64,000 bases of DNA, from positions 1 to 64,000 of the forward strand of contig CAJWBE010000003.1 in the NCBI GenBank assembly GCA_913020045.1. The letters run 5' to 3'. Below are positions 16,729 through 25,081 of the stretch, piece after piece. The position numbers and the translations under genes are program-made. The stretch is from an uncultured Oleiphilus sp. (GTDB taxonomy: Bacteria; Pseudomonadota; Gammaproteobacteria; Pseudomonadales; Oleiphilaceae). How positions within the stretch are numbered: position 1 is the stretch's first letter; each line of letters opens with the position of its first letter. The notes under the pieces were generated by a model that was not told where the DNA came from, made no database searches, and worked only from the letters and a program-made list of their open reading frames with translations.

Positions 16729-17139
16729 ATGCAGTTAATAAGTGCTCTAAAAGCAAGCGAACGAACTTTAGCTTGGGTTTTGAGTTTTGGTTTTACTTTC
16801 GCGGGTGTGTTTGCGTTTTTCTTTTCCGAATCTTTCTTTGGATTACTGGGAGATGATTACGGCCAGTTCAACAATCATTTTGTTAAAGATGCAGGGCTGG
16901 CATTCTTTTCATCAGGAGTGCTGTTGATCTACTCCAATTTATCAGATCGTTGGCGTTTTCCCCTTACTTTAGCGGGAGGGCTTTTTGTTGTCGTACACGG
17001 TGTATTTCATATCCATATGATTTTTTCCGGAATGATTTCTTCCGAGTTTGGGGTTGTTAAAGAAATACTCGTGATTGTACTACCTTCGTTATTGACGGCG
17101 TTTCTTATATTTATTAGACGTCCAAAAAACTTCAATTAA
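16729..17139 (+). CDS. four-helix membrane protein
   Basis: 136 residues from ATG 16729 (GGGGA upstream). Four hydrophobic helices, with a conserved-looking loop FNNHFVKDAGLAFFSSG after the first and HGVFHIHMIFSGM in the third. The KDxG pattern and helix number resemble small DoxX/DUF4345-like proteins that occur beside flavin or amine metabolism genes. I cannot assign a function. It lies between the DUF4345-like and HD genes. Confidence 0.65.
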   Translation: MQLISALKASERTLAWVLSFGFTFAGVFAFFFSESFFGLLGDDYGQFNNHFVKDAGLAFFSSGVLLIYSNLSDRWRFPLTLAGGLFVVVHGVFHIHMIFSGMISSEFGVVKEILVIVLPSLLTAFLIFIRRPKNFN

Positions 17140-17153
17140 GTGAGCGGATAAAT

Positions 17154-17768
17154 ATGCTACAAGCCAATAAAAATCTCAAAAAATCTCTGTTGCCGGATAC
17201 TTCGATTGTAAAGGATGCTATAGATTTGCTTGGGCTCGCGGCAGATAGTCATATATATAATCATTCACTAAGGACTCATTATCTTGCTTCAAAATTTGCC
17301 GAAAAAAATAAGATGAATGTTGATAAAGAGCAATTGGCATTGGCCTGTTTGTTTCATGACATTGGTCTATGTGAGCACTACTACAGTCCTCATTCGGCTT
17401 TTGTTTTTAATAGTTCTGAGAGTTTAAAAGACTTCCTCATAGAAAAGGACTATCCCAAAAGTCGAATTAGACCAATGATGGAAGCAATTGATTTTCACTT
17501 CTCAATTACACCCAAATGGTCTCTCGGAGACGTTGCTGGGCTATTACAAATTGGGGCGTGGATGGACGTTACTGGAATTCGAACTTGGGCATTGCCCGGT
17601 GAGCGCAAAAGAGCGAGGGCCTTATTCAACGACGACGGTTTTTTCCTGAAATTCAATGTGTGCTTGATCAAACAACTTTTATCACCAAAACGAGCGGTTG
17701 GAATCGTGTCACCTCAAATGGTCCTGCCGCAAGGTCACTACGATCTGACTTCACACTGCGAGCATTAG
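17154..17768 (+). CDS. HD-domain phosphohydrolase, cyanamide hydratase-like
   Basis: 204 residues with the metal-binding HD signature: H in YNHSLRTHYLASKF (about residue 41), the HD pair in LACLFHDIGLCEHY (about 68-76), a later H in PMMEAIDFHFS and D in QIGAWMDVTG. This pattern fits the small HD enzymes that include fungal cyanamide hydratase and related isocyanide/nitrile hydrolases. It is the last gene of the operator-linked unit. It could process a small metabolite made by the flavin oxidase and hydrolase of the same regulon, which is inference. Confidence 0.8.
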   Translation: MLQANKNLKKSLLPDTSIVKDAIDLLGLAADSHIYNHSLRTHYLASKFAEKNKMNVDKEQLALACLFHDIGLCEHYYSPHSAFVFNSSESLKDFLIEKDYPKSRIRPMMEAIDFHFSITPKWSLGDVAGLLQIGAWMDVTGIRTWALPGERKRARALFNDDGFFLKFNVCLIKQLLSPKRAVGIVSPQMVLPQGHYDLTSHCEH

Positions 17769-17890
17769 GCTCAAAGAGAATGAATTTTGGCATGAATTTA
17801 CTAATGTGAAAACCTAATTTGAGCAAATCAAGTTCATCAATAAAATAGTCGATTACCCTGACTGAGTTATCTTAATCAACTTAGTTGTAT

Positions 17891-18034
17891 TAGTCCCGAT
17901 TTAATCTGACACTTCATCTTGAAATGAAGAGAGTTACCCGTTTTGATAAAGGTGCGAATCTAAAATCGAAACAAAAGGTAACTCTCAATGCTTCATACTA
18001 ACAACCCAATCATAAAACACAAAGCAGGTCTGCT
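17891..18034 (+). mobile_element. 5' remnant of a second IS481-type element
   Basis: The 144 bases reproduce, in opposite orientation, the right end of the element at 10412-11600. They include its terminal repeat, promoter region and the first codons of the transposase (MLHTNNPIIKHKAGLL). The match stops exactly where the IS3 terminal repeat begins at 18035. The remainder of this copy is missing, so the IS3 event either inserted into it or removed it by deletion. Confidence 0.9.
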
Positions 18035-18097
18035 TGAATCGACCAGTCTTCTCTAGACACTTAATTCCTTTACAATTAGGTGTACTTAGGAGAACTC

Positions 18098-18378
18098 ATG
18101 GCACAACGATTTACCGAAGAATTTAAAATCCAAGCAGTCAAACAGGTTACTGATCACGGTCATTCAGTTTCTAGTGTCGCACAAAGACTCGGAATAACGA
18201 CGAGCTCGCTTTACAACTTTATGGCTCTGATAGCGAAGAGCACCGTGCCTCACTCGACCAAAACGCAAAGATTAAACAGTTAGAAAAAGAGCTGAAACGC
18301 GTCAAGATGGAACGCGATATATTAAAGGAAGCAACCGTATTTTTCGCCGGCGAGTCAAAGAAAAATACGCGTTCGTAA
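18098..18378 (+). pseudogene. IS3 orfA, frameshifted
   Basis: ATG 18098 begins a normal OrfA N-terminal HTH (MAQRFTEEFKIQAVKQVTDH; VAQRLGITTSSLYN), but the frame breaks at about 18218-18232. The rest of OrfA (SDSEEHRASLDQNAKIKQLE, KELKRVKMERDILKEATVFF) continues in another frame to about 18378. A small deletion after LYN is the likely cause. The leucine-zipper part is therefore out of frame. A usual slippery A-run at the OrfA/OrfB junction is still present near 18358. Confidence 0.75.
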
Positions 18379-18410
18379 AGGCAAGGCTCAACCGTTACCC
18401 AGCGAAAGTT

Positions 18411-19235
18411 ATGTGCCAAACACTGGAAGTTCAGAGAAGCGGGTTTTACGCTTGGTCTAAGCAGCCCAAGTCTCATCGAAAAAGAGAGGACGAGCGCTTA
18501 CTAGGTCTTATTAAGCATTCCTGGCTTGAGAGCGGCGGCGTATATGGGTACAGGAAAGTGACCAGTGACCTGCGTGACTTAGGCGAAAAATGTAGCAAAC
18601 ATCGCGTTGCACGCTTAATGACGGAGGAAGGCTTACAGGCACAGGTTGGGTACGAGAAGTATCAAGGTAAGCGCGGAGGAAAACCTGCTTTAGTTGCTAG
18701 TAACATCTTGGATAGAGACTTTAATGCGCCAGCGCCGAATCATTCTTGGGTGACTGATATTACCTACATTCGTACGCACGAAGGCTGGCTCTACTTAGCC
18801 ATTGTGTTGGATTTATATTCCAGAGCCGTTGTCGGTTGGTCGATGAGTTCACGTATGGAGGCGGAGCTGGCCACACAAGCTTTATTGTCCGCGGTATGGC
18901 GTAGAAAACCAAAAAAAACGGTACTTATCCACTCCGATCAGGGGAGCCAGTTCACCGGCTATGAGTGGAAGGCATTCCTTGCGGAGCACAATCTAAAGGC
19001 AAGTATGAGTCGAAGGGGAAACTGCCACGATAATGCTGTGGCTGAAAGCTTCTTTCAGTTGTTAAAACGGGAGCGTATCAAGAAAAGAATTTATACGACG
19101 CGTGAATTGGCGAGAGCAGATATTTTTGACTACATCGAGATGTTTTATAACTCTACACGGGAGCATGGACAAGCTGATAATATGCCACCATTGGTGGATG
19201 AAAGGCTCGAAGAATTCAAACGAAAAACTGTCTAG
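18411..19235 (+). CDS. IS3-family transposase OrfB
   Basis: 274 residues from the first ATG; in IS3 elements the active product is OrfAB made by -1 frameshifting, and the frame is open upstream of 18411. The DDE core is visible: WVTDITYIRTHEGWLYLAIV, IHSDQGSQFTGYEW and CHDNAVAESFFQLLKRERI. The HTH_21 segment SGGVYGYRKVTSDLRDLG lies before it. OrfB is intact, but with orfA frameshifted the element is probably not self-mobile. Confidence 0.9.
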   Translation: MCQTLEVQRSGFYAWSKQPKSHRKREDERLLGLIKHSWLESGGVYGYRKVTSDLRDLGEKCSKHRVARLMTEEGLQAQVGYEKYQGKRGGKPALVASNILDRDFNAPAPNHSWVTDITYIRTHEGWLYLAIVLDLYSRAVVGWSMSSRMEAELATQALLSAVWRRKPKKTVLIHSDQGSQFTGYEWKAFLAEHNLKASMSRRGNCHDNAVAESFFQLLKRERIKKRIYTTRELARADIFDYIEMFYNSTREHGQADNMPPLVDERLEEFKRKTV

Positions 19236-19253
19236 AAAAGACTGGTCGATTCA

Positions 19254-19288
19254 TAGAGGCTAGTGGCCTCATTATGGTTACAGCACCA
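19254..19288. repeat. 35-bp dispersed repeat, copy 1
   Basis: tagaggctagtggcctcatt and the following bases to 19288 recur at 45769-45803 with one mismatch. The part cattatggttaca resembles the end of the Tn7-like transposon at 52374-52385 (cattatattaca). It may be the relic of an older transposon end. It abuts the IS3 right terminus. Confidence 0.75.
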
Positions 19289-19337
19289 AAACATGCTATG
19301 TCTTGAATTATGTGAATATGTATATTATAAAGGATAG

Positions 19338-19703
19338 ATGAATACTAAATCTGTCTTTAGACCTGTTTCAGAAGTTCGCGAAGAATTAGCCAAAAGAGTT
19401 TCTAAGATACCGCTTTCTCAAAAAGAAATATGTAATGAAATAAATGAATTATATAGGCCGTTGCGAAAAATTGACCAGCCAAAAATTTCACGGATTCTTA
19501 GTGATAGCGGGACAAAAACGTACACAGAGGCATTCAAAATATTATGTAAATATGTAGATATTGAAATCATGAAGCAGACAAATTATGATCCTGCTTTTGA
19601 TGAAGAATTAATTTTTACACTCAGAGACGTAGTCAAGGGAAACCCAGGGATGGGTCGAAAAATTGAGCGAATGATTCGATCTCTAAAAGGAGTCAGGGTA
19701 TGA
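19338..19703 (+). CDS. small helix-turn-helix protein
   Basis: 121 residues. The central segment (LSQKEICNEINELYRPLRKI, then QPKISRILSDSGTKTYTEAF) reads like an atypical helix-turn-helix in which KISRIL would be the recognition helix. The C-terminal part is helical and basic. Its stop overlaps the methyltransferase start by 4 bp (ATGA), so the two are co-translated. It may regulate the methyltransferase, as controller proteins do in restriction-modification loci, but it is not a standard C protein. Confidence 0.6.
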   Translation: MNTKSVFRPVSEVREELAKRVSKIPLSQKEICNEINELYRPLRKIDQPKISRILSDSGTKTYTEAFKILCKYVDIEIMKQTNYDPAFDEELIFTLRDVVKGNPGMGRKIERMIRSLKGVRV

Positions 19704-20917
19704 GTGCAAAAAGAAAATTACTGGGTCAATTTTATACCAAGGATGTGCTCAGTGAACTAATGGCGGAGAAAGTTTACAACCTAGCGGACGGTCAGTCCGT
19801 CTCAGCCGCTGTTGACTTTGCAGCGGGAGAGGGGGCGCTGCTCGAACCTATCTCTAGGCTTTTCCCTAGTGCAAAAATCCATGCTTTCGATTTGGATAAA
19901 GAAAACATTGATCTTCTCCAAAAAAAAATCCCCTTAATTACTGCGGAGCTAGGTGACTCGACCCTCCTTCCCCAGAGTGTTTATCACAACAAGTTTACTA
20001 TTGCTGTAGGAAATCCGCCTTTTATCAATACTATACTGAACCGCGAAACAGCAGCATACATAAACAAAACGTTTGGTACTAAAAATGCTAGAAAAGGCAT
20101 GTCTTTCCGTGCGGAAGTTGCTTTTATTGCAATCTACTTGAACTCTGTTAAAGAAGGCGGAATCGTATCACTGATACTTCCTGAATCTATCGTCTCTGGA
20201 GGAACATTCAAATATGTACGTAACACTCTATTGCTTTCTCTCTCTGACTTATCGGTTTTGAAGATAGAAAGGAATGCATTCTCTGGAGCCGAGGTCGACA
20301 CATATCTAGTAACTGGAATAAAAAACCAGAACAACGATGACGTATTCGTAAATGTTGGGTGTACTAAAAATGGAGACATAATCGATCAAGTTGGTATTTC
20401 AAAAGTAGCGGCCCTCATACGTATGGACTACAAATATGCCGTCAGCAAAGAATTAATTGATAACCTGAGTAAAAGGTACAAATCTGTTGGTGAAGTTCTG
20501 GGCGTTATTACAAGGGGGCAGAGGACAAAACAGCAGCTTGATAGCGCCAATGAAAGCTTTTTCCACTCAACTTGCTTTAAGGAAAATCAACCAAACTCCA
20601 CTAAGCTTGAGGGCAAGTATTCTGACCTTGAGCATCACCCTAAAAACTGGATTGCTAAAAAAAATGACGTTCTGATTCCTAGAGTTGGAAAAAGATGTCA
20701 CCTTGATCAATGCGTAGTTTCTAATGGGGCTGCTGTTATTACTGACAGTATTTTGAAAATAAGAGTTAACAGTGAACGACTTTCCTTGATGATTTATGAA
20801 ACCCTTTTCTCAGATGCCGGGAAAGCTTGGAGGAATGCTCACACGAAAGGGTCATGTACGAAGCTGCTTAGCCAAACCGACATGCTTCAACTTCCTATAA
20901 TCGGGCTTCCACGATAA
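19700..20917 (+). CDS. N6-adenine DNA methyltransferase
   Basis: 405 residues. The gamma-class order is visible: motif X (LGQFYTKDVLSELMAEKV) at the start, SAM-binding motif I (AVDFAAGEGALLEPIS), an acidic motif II (IHAFDLDKENIDLL), and the catalytic NPPF in VGNPPFINT (about residue 108). The C-terminal third (KNWIAKKNDVLIPRVGKR, then CVVSNGAAV) resembles the target-recognition part of Eco57I/type I-like enzymes. No restriction nuclease is fused or adjacent. The neighbour on the opposite strand is the ATPase operon, converging with a 16-bp gap. Modification of adenine is well supported; the sequence specificity is unknown. Confidence 0.85.
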   Translation: MSAKRKLLGQFYTKDVLSELMAEKVYNLADGQSVSAAVDFAAGEGALLEPISRLFPSAKIHAFDLDKENIDLLQKKIPLITAELGDSTLLPQSVYHNKFTIAVGNPPFINTILNRETAAYINKTFGTKNARKGMSFRAEVAFIAIYLNSVKEGGIVSLILPESIVSGGTFKYVRNTLLLSLSDLSVLKIERNAFSGAEVDTYLVTGIKNQNNDDVFVNVGCTKNGDIIDQVGISKVAALIRMDYKYAVSKELIDNLSKRYKSVGEVLGVITRGQRTKQQLDSANESFFHSTCFKENQPNSTKLEGKYSDLEHHPKNWIAKKNDVLIPRVGKRCHLDQCVVSNGAAVITDSILKIRVNSERLSLMIYETLFSDAGKAWRNAHTKGSCTKLLSQTDMLQLPIIGLPR

Positions 20918-20933
20918 TCACACAATGTAGTGG

Positions 20934-21839
20934 TTATGTCGAAAATTTCCAGAGATGAGCTGTATCGGTTCCGCTAGATCGCTTCTGTCGCTTCTCTACA
21001 AAATCGTGAACAACGATAACGTCCCTGTGATCTGCTGCGAACCAAGCGGAAGCGATGGACATTGGCTTCGTTCCAATCGGAACCAAGCAGAGTTTCTTAT
21101 CCTCGTAATTTGAACCTTCATAGACCTCTTTTATCATGGCATGTGTTCGAATAGGGTCGTTTGCTCCTGCAATTTTAACTCTGACATTTGATGATAGCTC
21201 GCTAACAATACTTATATTATTTTTAAGTGTTATGTTCTCCCAACCAGCTTTAAACGCAGGCGTGCCTAGGAGGCACGTCAAGCTATTAAGAGGGTATTGT
21301 TCTGATTGAAGAACGCTGCCTAGTCTATGGCCTTCAAAGCCAAGATTGGCTACCAGAGATACATCTGTGACGCAGCTTACAAATGGCGGAAGCTGCTGTA
21401 CCCCTGCACCATCATTTGATAAATCATAACTCTCTTCAGTACCAGATTTGGTATTACCTTGAGCCCCTTTTTTCTTATATTTTTCTGGTTGAACGTATAA
21501 AACATCAAACTGAGCCCTAGAGTCTTTTAAAATGCAGAACACATGCAGTAGCTCAGGGACAGAAAGCCTAGTGGCATCGACCAAAACTTTCTTTCCAGGG
21601 AAGCCTATAGTTGATAATTTTCTAAGTGGGATATTCTCATTGTTTAAAGAAAGGTATGACCGTTCGTGCACATATGAAACGTTAATAGACTCTTTGGATG
21701 CGTGCTCAACGAGTTCACTCATCATATCTTCACGATCATCAATTGCGTGGACATGCGACAAAGCAATATCGTAGTAGCCTTTAGGGATTTCAGAGAAAAG
21801 CGATACTGCTTCACAGTAATTCCAATCAGTAATTACCAT
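20934..21839 (-). CDS. third protein of the PRTase/ATPase operon, unknown
   Basis: 301 residues; ATG 21839 overlaps the ATPase stop by 7 bp, so it is translationally coupled. Alpha/beta segments are visible (KKVLVDATRLSVPELLHVFC; QFDVLYVQPEKYKKKG), then a Ser/Gly/Thr-rich linker, then a second half (VSLVANLGFEGHRLGSVL; IRTHAMIKEVYEGSNYEDKK) containing LVPIGTKPMSIASAWFAADH. The last segment resembles nucleotide- or phosphosugar-binding strands. I do not recognise a family. As the last gene after a PRTase-like protein and a P-loop ATPase it is a candidate effector or third component. Confidence 0.7.
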   Translation of the reverse strand: MVITDWNYCEAVSLFSEIPKGYYDIALSHVHAIDDREDMMSELVEHASKESINVSYVHERSYLSLNNENIPLRKLSTIGFPGKKVLVDATRLSVPELLHVFCILKDSRAQFDVLYVQPEKYKKKGAQGNTKSGTEESYDLSNDGAGVQQLPPFVSCVTDVSLVANLGFEGHRLGSVLQSEQYPLNSLTCLLGTPAFKAGWENITLKNNISIVSELSSNVRVKIAGANDPIRTHAMIKEVYEGSNYEDKKLCLVPIGTKPMSIASAWFAADHRDVIVVHDFVEKRQKRSSGTDTAHLWKFST

Positions 21840-23803
21840 AACGACCCCTGATTTGCACTGTCAGTTTCTAGCTTCCACTTGCTTCTATACTCTTTAAGAA
21901 GTAACTCGTATAAACTATATGGGCCGCCTATTATTTGCTTGAAAGCTTCTGCTGTGAAAACGACATCACGCTTCTTCCTGTATGACACCCCAAATCGCGG
22001 TGAGTATATTGGGTTTAGTTGAAACTCTCGAGACCGAATAATATTGTTCTCAGATTTGAGCCTTTTGACACTATCATCGACCAAAACCCGCCAACTTAAC
22101 GCCGACTCAATAAAGGACTCAAGCTCCACGTCGTCGCCAGAAAAATCATACTCTATAATAAAGATAGTTCTTTCAGGTTCTGTTTGATAAGTAGTCTTCT
22201 GAGATACCCTAAATATCTCACCTATCCGATTTACCATTTGTGATAGTTTTTTCCCGTATGGAGGATAGCTTGCTATCTCATCGACCAAGTACCTACTTGT
22301 AAGGATCGCTCCAGCATGCATGCACTCATAAGGGAAGATAGGAAGATCCTCTACAGAGTTCAATTCTATATCTGACGCATTTTCATTAAACTGCTTAATA
22401 GTATTAAAACAAAGTTCCTTAAAGTGCCGGATATTTGAGCTAGTCATTGCTACAAAGCGCTCAAACCCGGCGTACACGGGAACCTCTAATGACGACCAAC
22501 GTAAATTTAGGTGAAGTAAGGTGTTGAACTCATAAGTATTAATCTTTTCTTTTACTGCTTTACTAGCATTGTTGGGGTCTGTGTCTTCAATGAAGTCGCT
22601 CAGGTTGAATGACTTTTGTTGGTTAATCCCTAGAAGCGTTATCGCAAGAGAAGGGTTATCCATGAGCTGTTGAATTGTGCCCTGTGGAGCATTGTTTTCA
22701 GAGAGAATTCTTTTGACTTCGTTAGAAACAGAGCTTTTAGATAAGCAAAGTTCTGAAAGCTGTTTAATAGATGGAGTCGGCAATATTCTTTCAATCAGCC
22801 TCAGAATCTCACTTCTATATTCGCTTTTCCTGCGACTATCAATATTCCTCCTTTCTCCCAAGAATTGAGCGTTAAACGTCCCAGGAAGGCAGTCAAGCCC
22901 AACGCTTTGAAATGAGAGAATTAGTATCTCGGCGGCAAAAATCTTGAAGTCACCACGAATCATTTCATCTAAATCAATTTCTCTATAATCATCTGGCTTT
23001 TGAAGCCATTGATCGCTAATTGTTTCAGGTGTTGGCTTAGCATTTTTTTTGTAAGCGACATTCCAATTGATTAACTTTTTAGATTCTTTCCTGTAAGTGT
23101 TAATGACTTTTTGCTGATAATTATTGAGCAGCTCAAACTCATCAACAAATATTTTGAAACTAGTTGATGAAAATAGCTGACAATCTTTTCTTAAAGCTTC
23201 GAGAAGAAAGACCATCATTTCCATTGGCTCGATAGATAGCAACCCTTCCGTATTAACTGGATTTAGTCTGGTGGAAACTTCATACTTCCATCTAGACACA
23301 ATATTTTCTATGTCATCCAGAGACGTCACACTTTCTTTTGTGACAAGCGAGAGGGCTTCATATAGCATGCCCCCTTTTGCTAAATCAGACTGGACCTCTT
23401 GATAATGCCTTAAAACATTTTTTATCATTGATGAGAGCTCAGTCAATAGCGAGGTGGCTGCATGTACTTTGAAAAACAGGTCTGCATCATTACCTAACCA
23501 CTCTCGCTTCAAGCCCTGGCAATATGCAGTGTCAGGTTTCCAATAGAAGACTATGCAGTCAAATTCATCCTCAGGTATATTCTCTTTTCTAGTGTCAAAT
23601 CTAGTCGCATGACAGAAATATTGAATATACGTGCTCTTTCCTGACCCTCTGCTTCCCACAAGAGCGATGGAGTGAGATTCTTTTCTTATGTCGCATTTAT
23701 CGATAAAGTATGGGACAACAAATTTATTGTAGACGCTGTTATTCTCTGAACTAAATTCCGCTCTAGCATTTGATAGTTCGTTCAAAATATCGACTATTTT
23801 CAT
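21833..23803 (-). CDS. large P-loop ATPase (ORC/CDC6-like) of a predicted conflict system
   Basis: 656 residues when begun at ATG 23803, which has AAGGG upstream and leaves 2 bp to the previous stop; a start at 23836 lacks such a site. Walker A is ALVGSRGSGKSTYIQYF (about residues 45-60) and Walker B is FKIFVDEFELLNNY (about 215). The long C-terminal region has no recognisable motif beyond helical segments. The arrangement resembles the AAA+ ATPases annotated as ORC-CDC6-like that pair with PRTase-CE proteins in predicted bacterial conflict islands. It probably acts as a nucleotide-driven sensor or switch, which is inference. Confidence 0.75.
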   Translation of the reverse strand: MKIVDILNELSNARAEFSSENNSVYNKFVVPYFIDKCDIRKESHSIALVGSRGSGKSTYIQYFCHATRFDTRKENIPEDEFDCIVFYWKPDTAYCQGLKREWLGNDADLFFKVHAATSLLTELSSMIKNVLRHYQEVQSDLAKGGMLYEALSLVTKESVTSLDDIENIVSRWKYEVSTRLNPVNTEGLLSIEPMEMMVFLLEALRKDCQLFSSTSFKIFVDEFELLNNYQQKVINTYRKESKKLINWNVAYKKNAKPTPETISDQWLQKPDDYREIDLDEMIRGDFKIFAAEILILSFQSVGLDCLPGTFNAQFLGERRNIDSRRKSEYRSEILRLIERILPTPSIKQLSELCLSKSSVSNEVKRILSENNAPQGTIQQLMDNPSLAITLLGINQQKSFNLSDFIEDTDPNNASKAVKEKINTYEFNTLLHLNLRWSSLEVPVYAGFERFVAMTSSNIRHFKELCFNTIKQFNENASDIELNSVEDLPIFPYECMHAGAILTSRYLVDEIASYPPYGKKLSQMVNRIGEIFRVSQKTTYQTEPERTIFIIEYDFSGDDVELESFIESALSWRVLVDDSVKRLKSENNIIRSREFQLNPIYSPRFGVSYRKKRDVVFTAEAFKQIIGGPYSLYELLLKEYRSKWKLETDSANQGSLW

Positions 23804-23805
23804 AG

Positions 23806-24705
23806 CTATGCCCTTCTCGAGAATAATTGATACCATGTTTCTAACTTAGATGCTTCTCGCATCCACAATATAGAGGGTGTTTGATTTGGGCACCCCCACT
23901 CAAATACGATAGGAAGTCCTACATTATCCCTGCCAAGCCACTCTGGCATTTGGGGAGAATACTTTTCTTTCATTTCTAGATAAAAATCTACTGATGCTTC
24001 AATAGTATTAACCCCATCGTTAAAAAATGTTTGTCCACGGTCATCGAATATGCTCTGGTCAAGAGAAAGGGTTTCAACGGGGAAAATCTCGACATATGGA
24101 ACTGTTTCCCGCAAATAGCTTAGTCCATGTTCACAAGCTATAAGTGGGCAGAAAATTATCGTGTTTTGATCTTTAATCTCTGAGAGATTATTTTCTTTTG
24201 AAAATGTTTCAAATTGATTCCCACTACCTAGAATATCATCGACAAAAATTATCACTCCATTATCAATACTGTTTATATCTTTGCCCCAAGCCCCAGTGTT
24301 TATCAAAGGTGACAATGTACGATAAAGGCTTCCTCCAGACTCTCCTTTGTCGCCAAGCAGCTGAACCGGCAAAATTGTAATATCTTTTCTCCGGCCTCTA
24401 CCCAGAAGAATATCTTCCCACTCTGGAATACTGTTATTCTGATCAAGCTTCTTTAAATCGATCAGTCGATTTCGTATATCAGTATTTAAAAGTCGGCTAT
24501 ACCCAGAGCATGCCATAACTTTTGATCTTACAATCAAGTTGTTTAATAACTGTAGAGCAAAATACTCCTCTGCTTCAGTATTGAAGTTGTTCAACCAGCA
24601 TAAGAATGAATCATAATCAAAGGGCCATATCTTTAATTGGCAGTAGTTCTTGATCCGATCTTTAACAGTGGCTTTGAAATGTGAAAAGTAATCCGGTACG
24701 TTCAA
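23806..24705 (-). CDS. phosphoribosyltransferase-like protein (PRTase-CE type)
   Basis: 299 residues, first gene of the three-gene minus-strand operon. The central segment GVIIFVDDILGSGNQFETFS matches the PRPP-binding loop of phosphoribosyltransferases (hydrophobic strand, two acidic residues, then small residues). The strand after it (NTIIFCPLIACEHGLSYL) fits the same Rossmann-like fold. The N-terminal third is helical. Members of the PRTase-CE group occur with large ATPases in predicted anti-phage systems. It may make or sense a nucleotide-type signal or modify a target base. The activity has not been read from this sequence. Confidence 0.7.
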   Translation of the reverse strand: MNVPDYFSHFKATVKDRIKNYCQLKIWPFDYDSFLCWLNNFNTEAEEYFALQLLNNLIVRSKVMACSGYSRLLNTDIRNRLIDLKKLDQNNSIPEWEDILLGRGRRKDITILPVQLLGDKGESGGSLYRTLSPLINTGAWGKDINSIDNGVIIFVDDILGSGNQFETFSKENNLSEIKDQNTIIFCPLIACEHGLSYLRETVPYVEIFPVETLSLDQSIFDDRGQTFFNDGVNTIEASVDFYLEMKEKYSPQMPEWLGRDNVGLPIVFEWGCPNQTPSILWMREASKLETWYQLFSRRA

Positions 24706-25081
24706 GCTTATTCTTCCTTGGTTCTTTGAAGTATTATTCTTTAACAGTCAATCTAGCATGACGTCTAAGAGCAAGTTGGGCGGCTAAACTCAATTCATAA
24801 ATATTGATGGAATAATTTTAGCTAAAATATCCCCAATGATGATGTTCAACGCGCAGCCACCCATTCCGACGTGGCCTTTTATAAAAAGAGCACTCCCATC
24901 AAGGTCCTAGATATAACTTCCTAGGCTAACTAGTGGAGATGCAAAGAAAGGGTAAGCGGCTGTTTACTAGGCATGCCTAGTGGTTATATTATTCATTTGT
25001 TTTATAGAGAGATTTAGAGCCGTTTTCCAAGGTGTGTTTGTTTTAAAGCTCACTACAGAACTATTGTCTTATTCTCTGTTG
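24706..25081. other. intergenic region with a 16-bp perfect palindrome
   Basis: No gene is supported here. ACTAGGCATGCCTAGT at 24966-24981 is a perfect palindrome. The stretch should contain the promoter of the PRTase operon near 24710-24850, where the sequence is AT-rich, but no clear -35/-10 pair stands out. Confidence 0.45.

Larger units (their letters stand above)
18035..19253 (+). mobile_element. IS3-family insertion sequence (defective orfA)
   Basis: A 1219-bp element with 26-base imperfect terminal inverted repeats: tgaatcgaccagtcttctct at 18035, and the inward reading from 19253, tgaatcgaccagtcttttct. It contains orfA and orfB. The left flank is an IS481 remnant and the right flank is a dispersed 35-bp repeat. 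The flanks show no matching target duplication, which suggests a rearrangement after insertion. Confidence 0.88.
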
